Below, in pieces: positions 60,697 to 64,000 of a DNA stretch of 64,000 bases (position 1 is its first letter; every line of letters starts with the position of its first letter). Origin of the DNA: JAAYCI01 sp964370195. GTDB lineage: Bacteria > Bacillota > Clostridia > Oscillospirales > Ruminococcaceae. The position numbers and the translations under genes are program-made. The stretch spans positions 1 to 64,000 of the forward strand of contig CAYJIH010000002.1 of assembly GCA_964370195.1 (NCBI GenBank), in the 5' to 3' direction. A model generated the notes under the pieces. That model was not told where the DNA came from and ran no database searches. It saw only the letters and a list, made by a program, of their open reading frames with translations.

Positions 60697-61965
60697 TTAA
60701 AGAGATCCAGTTTGTGGTTGTTCTAATGCCTGTTTTGCAAGTGTTGTAAGTTGTGATACACTTTCGCTAAAATTTTCCGGCCTCATAAAATGTACATCGG
60801 CGGCCTGTTTGTATAACGGATGCCGCTTTGTATAAAGCTGTTCTAAGTCGGCCATATTACGAGAAAGTGGCCGGTGTGCACCAAGGGCAAGTTGGTTGAC
60901 AGGGCAATCAATCCAAATAAGAATGCCGTTTTGGCGCAAAGCATCTACATTTTCCGGCCGCAAAACCACACCGCCACCAGTGGAAATTACCTGCCCACAT
61001 TCTTTGCCAACTTTTTTCACAATGCCACTTTCAATATCACGAAATACACTCTCGCCATCTGTTTCAATAATTTGGCCTGCTTTGCGGTTTTCTTGCTCTT
61101 CCAAACAAGTGTCCAAATCCACAAAATTCCGGCCGGAGCTTTGTGCCAATTTTCGGCCAAGGCTGCTTTTCCCACAGCCAGGCATCCCAATCAATACGAG
61201 ATTGAGCATTTTACTGCGCATGGCAGCACATAATTCTGCCGTACGTTGTAGCGGCTGTTCTTTTTTCAAAAACAATGCAGAGCTTACGCGTGCTTGTTCT
61301 GCCAGCATGGCAAGGCCACCAACCGAAGGAATGCCACGTTTTTCGGCCGCAAGCAAAAGAGCCGTTTTGGCCGGATTATAAACCACATCCACCACTGCTT
61401 CTAACTGGCCAAAAGAATCCAACGCAATGGGTGTTTGACCGTTGTTTGGATACATACCCACCGGCGTTGTGTTTACAAGCAAATGCACCTGCTGAAGCTC
61501 CATGGCCTCCTTGTAAGAAATGGTACCCTCGCCACCGCTGCGGCTGGCCACAAACACACGGGACGCCCCCATTTTGCGCAGCACATATTGCGCCGTGCAA
61601 GACGTGCCCCCCGCCCCCAAAACCAAGGCATTTTTTCCTTGTAAAATGGGTAATACACTGCGTATCAAAAGCGATAACCCTGCGGCATCCGTGTTGTATC
61701 CGTGCAAGTCACCATTTTCGTTTATCAGCGTGTTTACAGCACCAATTTCACGTGCGGTTTCGTCTAAATTTGCACAATACGTCATCACATCTTGCTTATA
61801 GGGAATGGTGACATTAACACCGGAAAACGGGCGTGTTTGCATAAACTGGGCAAATGCCTCCCCTTCTAAAGCAAACAACTCATACGGAACATCCCCCAAT
61901 TTTTCGTGCAAAAAGGGAGAATAGCTATGCGAAAGTGTTTTTCCAATCAATCCGAATGGTTTCAT
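60697..61965 (-). CDS. Fused shikimate dehydrogenase / shikimate kinase (AroE-AroK)
   Basis: A single 422-aa protein carrying two consecutive steps of the shikimate pathway. The AroE half (1-~255) has LIGKTLSHSYSPFLHEKLG, catalytic Lys in NVTIPYKQDV, Asp in YNTDAAG and the NADP loop ALVLGAGGTSCTAQYVL. The AroK half (~260-422) has Walker A LIGMPGCGKSSLG, FVDLDTCLEE, FRDIESG, STGGGVVLRPENV and the lid RPLSRN. Both halves look catalytically intact. GAGGAC precedes ATG 61965; an ATG 18 bases upstream is less likely. Confidence 0.93.
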   Translation of the reverse strand: MKPFGLIGKTLSHSYSPFLHEKLGDVPYELFALEGEAFAQFMQTRPFSGVNVTIPYKQDVMTYCANLDETAREIGAVNTLINENGDLHGYNTDAAGLSLLIRSVLPILQGKNALVLGAGGTSCTAQYVLRKMGASRVFVASRSGGEGTISYKEAMELQQVHLLVNTTPVGMYPNNGQTPIALDSFGQLEAVVDVVYNPAKTALLLAAEKRGIPSVGGLAMLAEQARVSSALFLKKEQPLQRTAELCAAMRSKMLNLVLIGMPGCGKSSLGRKLAQSSGRNFVDLDTCLEEQENRKAGQIIETDGESVFRDIESGIVKKVGKECGQVISTGGGVVLRPENVDALRQNGILIWIDCPVNQLALGAHRPLSRNMADLEQLYTKRHPLYKQAADVHFMRPENFSESVSQLTTLAKQALEQPQTGSL

Positions 61966-62021
61966 AAAAAGTCCTCGGTTCATCCTCGTAAAAAGGGCAC
62001 CATACGCCCTGTTTTTTTAGG

Positions 62022-62963
62022 CTAACGGTTTTCAAACTCGCTGGGCGGGCGGCAATGGTTAAGCATAATTTGATACACCTGCCGATATTTCTGCGCAACC
62101 ACATCTAAAATCAAACCACAGAAAAAAGAAAGAACCGCCAAAATTAAGCCAAAGCCGGACGCAACCATGGTGGGGATACGATCCACAAACCCGGTTTGCA
62201 AGTATGTAATAAACACCGGCAGGAACAATGCGGTCGAAATCAGCAAGAAAATCAATGACAAAAAGCTAAAAAACATCAGCGGACGATATTCTCGTACCAT
62301 TAGGAAAATGGTTTTTAGCACACGAAAACCGTCTGCATACGTATTTAATTTGGATACACTGCCCTCTGGCCTATCCTGATATTGAATAGGCACCGCCGCA
62401 ATGTGATATTTTTTATCCAGCGCGTGAATCGTCATTTCGGTTTCAATTTCAAAACCGCGCGATGTAATTGGATAATTTTTAACAAAATCATAGCTCATAC
62501 AGCGATAACCTGTCATAATATCGCGGATATCACTTTTAAATAGCGTGTTGATTAAGGAACGCACCAAAACATTGCCAACGTTATGAAAGGGACGTTTGTT
62601 TTCGGTAAAATAAGTAGAGGAAAGTCTGTCGCCAATGACAATGTCCATATTTTGGTTCAGCACCATGTCTACCATTTCTGGCGCGTGGTGTGCAGGATAG
62701 GTGTCATCTCCGTCTACAATTACATAGCAATCGGCCACGATGTGCCGAAACATAGAGCGCATCACATTCCCTTTTCCCTGCTGTGGTTCTCTGCGCACAA
62801 TAGCACCGGCTTTTTGCGCAATTTCATACGTATTGTCGCTAGAATTATTGTCGTAAACATAAATATCGGCGTTTGGCAGCGCCTCTTTAAAATCTTGTAT
62901 TACTTTTTCGATTGTAATGGCTTCGTTGTAACAGGGAATGAGAACGGCCACCTTCCTGTTCAC
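62022..62963 (-). CDS. Family 2 glycosyltransferase, polyprenyl-phosphate type
   Basis: A 313-aa GT2 enzyme: KVAVLIPCYNEAITIEKVIQDF at the N-terminus, the metal motif in VIVDGDDTYPAHHAPEM, GDRLSSTYF and TGYRCMSYDFVKN. Two C-terminal membrane helices (about 230-255 and 268-292) resemble DPM1/GtrB-like enzymes that charge a lipid carrier. The GTG at 62963 sits 8 bases after AAAGGGGG; a TTG 6 bases earlier is too close. It could feed the GtrA protein at 24372-24815. Confidence 0.88.
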   Translation of the reverse strand: MNRKVAVLIPCYNEAITIEKVIQDFKEALPNADIYVYDNNSSDNTYEIAQKAGAIVRREPQQGKGNVMRSMFRHIVADCYVIVDGDDTYPAHHAPEMVDMVLNQNMDIVIGDRLSSTYFTENKRPFHNVGNVLVRSLINTLFKSDIRDIMTGYRCMSYDFVKNYPITSRGFEIETEMTIHALDKKYHIAAVPIQYQDRPEGSVSKLNTYADGFRVLKTIFLMVREYRPLMFFSFLSLIFLLISTALFLPVFITYLQTGFVDRIPTMVASGFGLILAVLSFFCGLILDVVAQKYRQVYQIMLNHCRPPSEFENR

Positions 62964-63296
62964 ACACAACGCCCCCTTTGCTTAAAAATTGTAATAATAA
63001 TAGTATAATAAAATACATAACAAAGATAATGTACCACAAAGTAAGGGCATTTGTCCAATTGAAACACAAAAAATAAGCAGAACATTTTATAAAAAACAAG
63101 GTAACACTATAAATGTACATAAGGGGAAATGATACACGCTATACACCGCTTTGTTCGTAGAATATTTGTAAACACTTTGTTTTCAACACACACTAGGAAT
63201 ACACACAAAAATATTATATAATAAAAATACATCAAAAATACGAAACAACGGTTTGTAATAAAGACAATCCGCGCACAATATTGAGAGGATGAAACG
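62964..63296. other. AT-rich divergent intergenic region
   Basis: It contains no gene. TATAAT at 63217-63222 is a possible -10 for the plus-strand gene, without a good -35. TTATACTATTATT-like sequence on the minus strand may serve the glycosyltransferase. Confidence 0.5.
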
Positions 63297-64000
63297 ATGG
63301 ACAACACAACAAAATACTGCATAAAATGTGGCAAAGCCATGGGTGCAGGGGCTTCTTTTTGCGGAAACTGTGGAAATGTTGTAAATACATCTTCTGCTGT
63401 GCAGCCGGCTTATTCCCAGCAGAACGCCCCGCAGGTGATGCCTGCCGCCACACAGCAGCCGGTTTATCCACAGCAGAGCGCTCCACAGGTGATGCCTACC
63501 GCCACNNNNNNNNNNNNNNNNNNNNNNNNNNNNNNNNNNNNNNNNNNNNNNNNNNNNNNNNNNNNNNNNNNNNNNNNNNNNNNNNNNNNNNNNNNNNNNN
63601 NNNNNGCAGATTTCGTACAGAAAAAATCAAAAACACCTATGGTTGTTATCACAATACTCGTGTTGGTTGCTCTTTTTTGTGTTTTGATGGGATTTTTAGC
63701 GAACGCCTTTCTTTTAGCACCGATGAGATACGACTGGTTAAAAGAAGATATTGTTTTGGCAACAAGTGTGGCTGAGGTGCTAGAGTATCAAACAGAGCTA
63801 CAAGAATTTCAAGAGGAAAACCCGGACTTGGTTGGCGCCGAACTGGACGAACTTATGCAAGCTTGCAATGACTATGAGCAAGCAGATGAGAGTGAAGCGC
63901 GATACCGCACCATGCTAGAAACCTTATCACGCTTGCAAGTATCCCGAGACAGTGCGGTAGCCAACACCGCCGCAACACTGCAACAAGAGGTGTCTGAGGC
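63297..64000 (+). CDS. Zinc-ribbon membrane protein with Q/P-rich repeat linker (interrupted by gap, runs off the window)
   Basis: The N-terminus is a double-cysteine zinc ribbon (CIKCGKAMGAGASFCGNCG, Cys8, Cys11, Cys22, Cys25). A repeat linker of QQ-x-APQVMP-x-ATQQPVYP type follows and is cut by 100 N. After the gap, in frame, there is one membrane helix (TPMVVITILVLVALFCVLMGFLANAF) and a charged, helical extracellular region (VLEYQTELQEFQEENPDLVGAELDEL and later) that continues past the window edge. TTGAGAGGATG precedes ATG 63297. The zinc-ribbon, linker, single-helix layout resembles the pseudokinase at 37956; function unknown. Confidence 0.75.
   Translation, partial: MDNTTKYCIKCGKAMGAGASFCGNCGNVVNTSSAVQPAYSQQNAPQVMPAATQQPVYPQQSAPQVMPTAXXXXXXXXXXXXXXXXXXXXXXXXXXXXXXXXXXADFVQKKSKTPMVVITILVLVALFCVLMGFLANAFLLAPMRYDWLKEDIVLATSVAEVLEYQTELQEFQEENPDLVGAELDELMQACNDYEQADESEARYRTMLETLSRLQVSRDSAVANTAATLQQEVSE
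63506..63605. other. Scaffold gap of 100 N
   Basis: Exactly 100 N inside the Q/P-rich repeat linker of the zinc-ribbon protein. Before the gap the repeat unit is about 60 bases and nearly identical between copies, which would collapse in short-read assembly. Confidence 0.98.

Overview
The window is 64 kb of a draft genome (two 100-N scaffold gaps) from a flagellated, chemotactic Gram-positive bacterium of the Clostridia type. The evidence is a cheC/cheD/cheV chemotaxis set, an EAL-HDOD (YuxH-type) protein, short (non-ACT) SerA, Mini-III, plsY, basic-membrane-protein (BMP) nucleoside-type ABC transport, strong AGGAGG-like ribosome binding sites and classical sigma-A promoters. I cannot name the genus. 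Almost all genes are ordinary chromosomal genes. I see no prophage, insertion sequence or CRISPR array.

Layout. 1-6501: end of flhA, fliA, two hook-basal-body rod genes, cheC-cheD, and a FapA/DUF342 protein. 6685-7197: a DUF2179 membrane protein. 7314-11629: argCJBD behind a promoter rich in ArgR-box-like sequence. 11835-18639 (minus strand): a BMP-family ABC transporter with two tandem lipoproteins, an ATPase and two permeases. It has a roughly 400-nt apparently structured leader (18640-19038) and a hairpin attenuator before the ATPase gene. 19332-25783: a 50-aa membrane protein, a membrane protein with three C-terminal AT-hooks, tsaE-tsaB, an M50 protease, plsY, gtrA, a cyclophilin and a thioesterase. 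25970-31540: a probable second-messenger/chemotaxis locus of ComFB, PilZ, an FtsA-like ATPase, CheV and a degenerate EAL-HDOD protein. 31623-39971: an esterase, rarA, nth, rplU-rpmA-obgE, mrnC, yebC and a zinc-ribbon PASTA pseudokinase. 40151-46142: tRNA-Val, hemerythrin, a type-B carboxylesterase, flagellin with a near-perfect sigma-28 promoter, and putP. 46261-49616 (minus strand): a lipoprotein, a C_GCAxxG_C_C protein, argF, DUF1893 and an ECF S-component. 50360-56321: gcvT, glyA, serC, serA and gdh. 56750-64000: cardiolipin synthase, an asnA/CofE-like pair, an aroE-aroK fusion, a GT2 glycosyltransferase, and the start of a zinc-ribbon, Q/P-repeat membrane protein.

How the genes work together. 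The first and fourth blocks share one theme: FliA made at 972-1757 should read the sigma-28 promoter of flagellin at 42560, while CheC/CheD/CheV, PilZ, ComFB and EAL-HDOD tune motility. The arginine genes are split: argCJBD at 7-11 kb, and argF at 48 kb with an ECF S-component. The 50-56 kb block links serine, glycine, one-carbon units and glutamate.

The least explained signals are outside genes or in protein architecture. They are a dispersed ~46-bp element that sits in 3' untranslated regions just before terminators (best copies at 24207-24252, 56412-56457 and 56559-56604), the leader ahead of the BMP genes, twin TATAC-N-GTATA palindromes over the flagellin and esterase promoters, the membrane AT-hook protein, and the pseudokinase. 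No complete new multi-gene system was evident.
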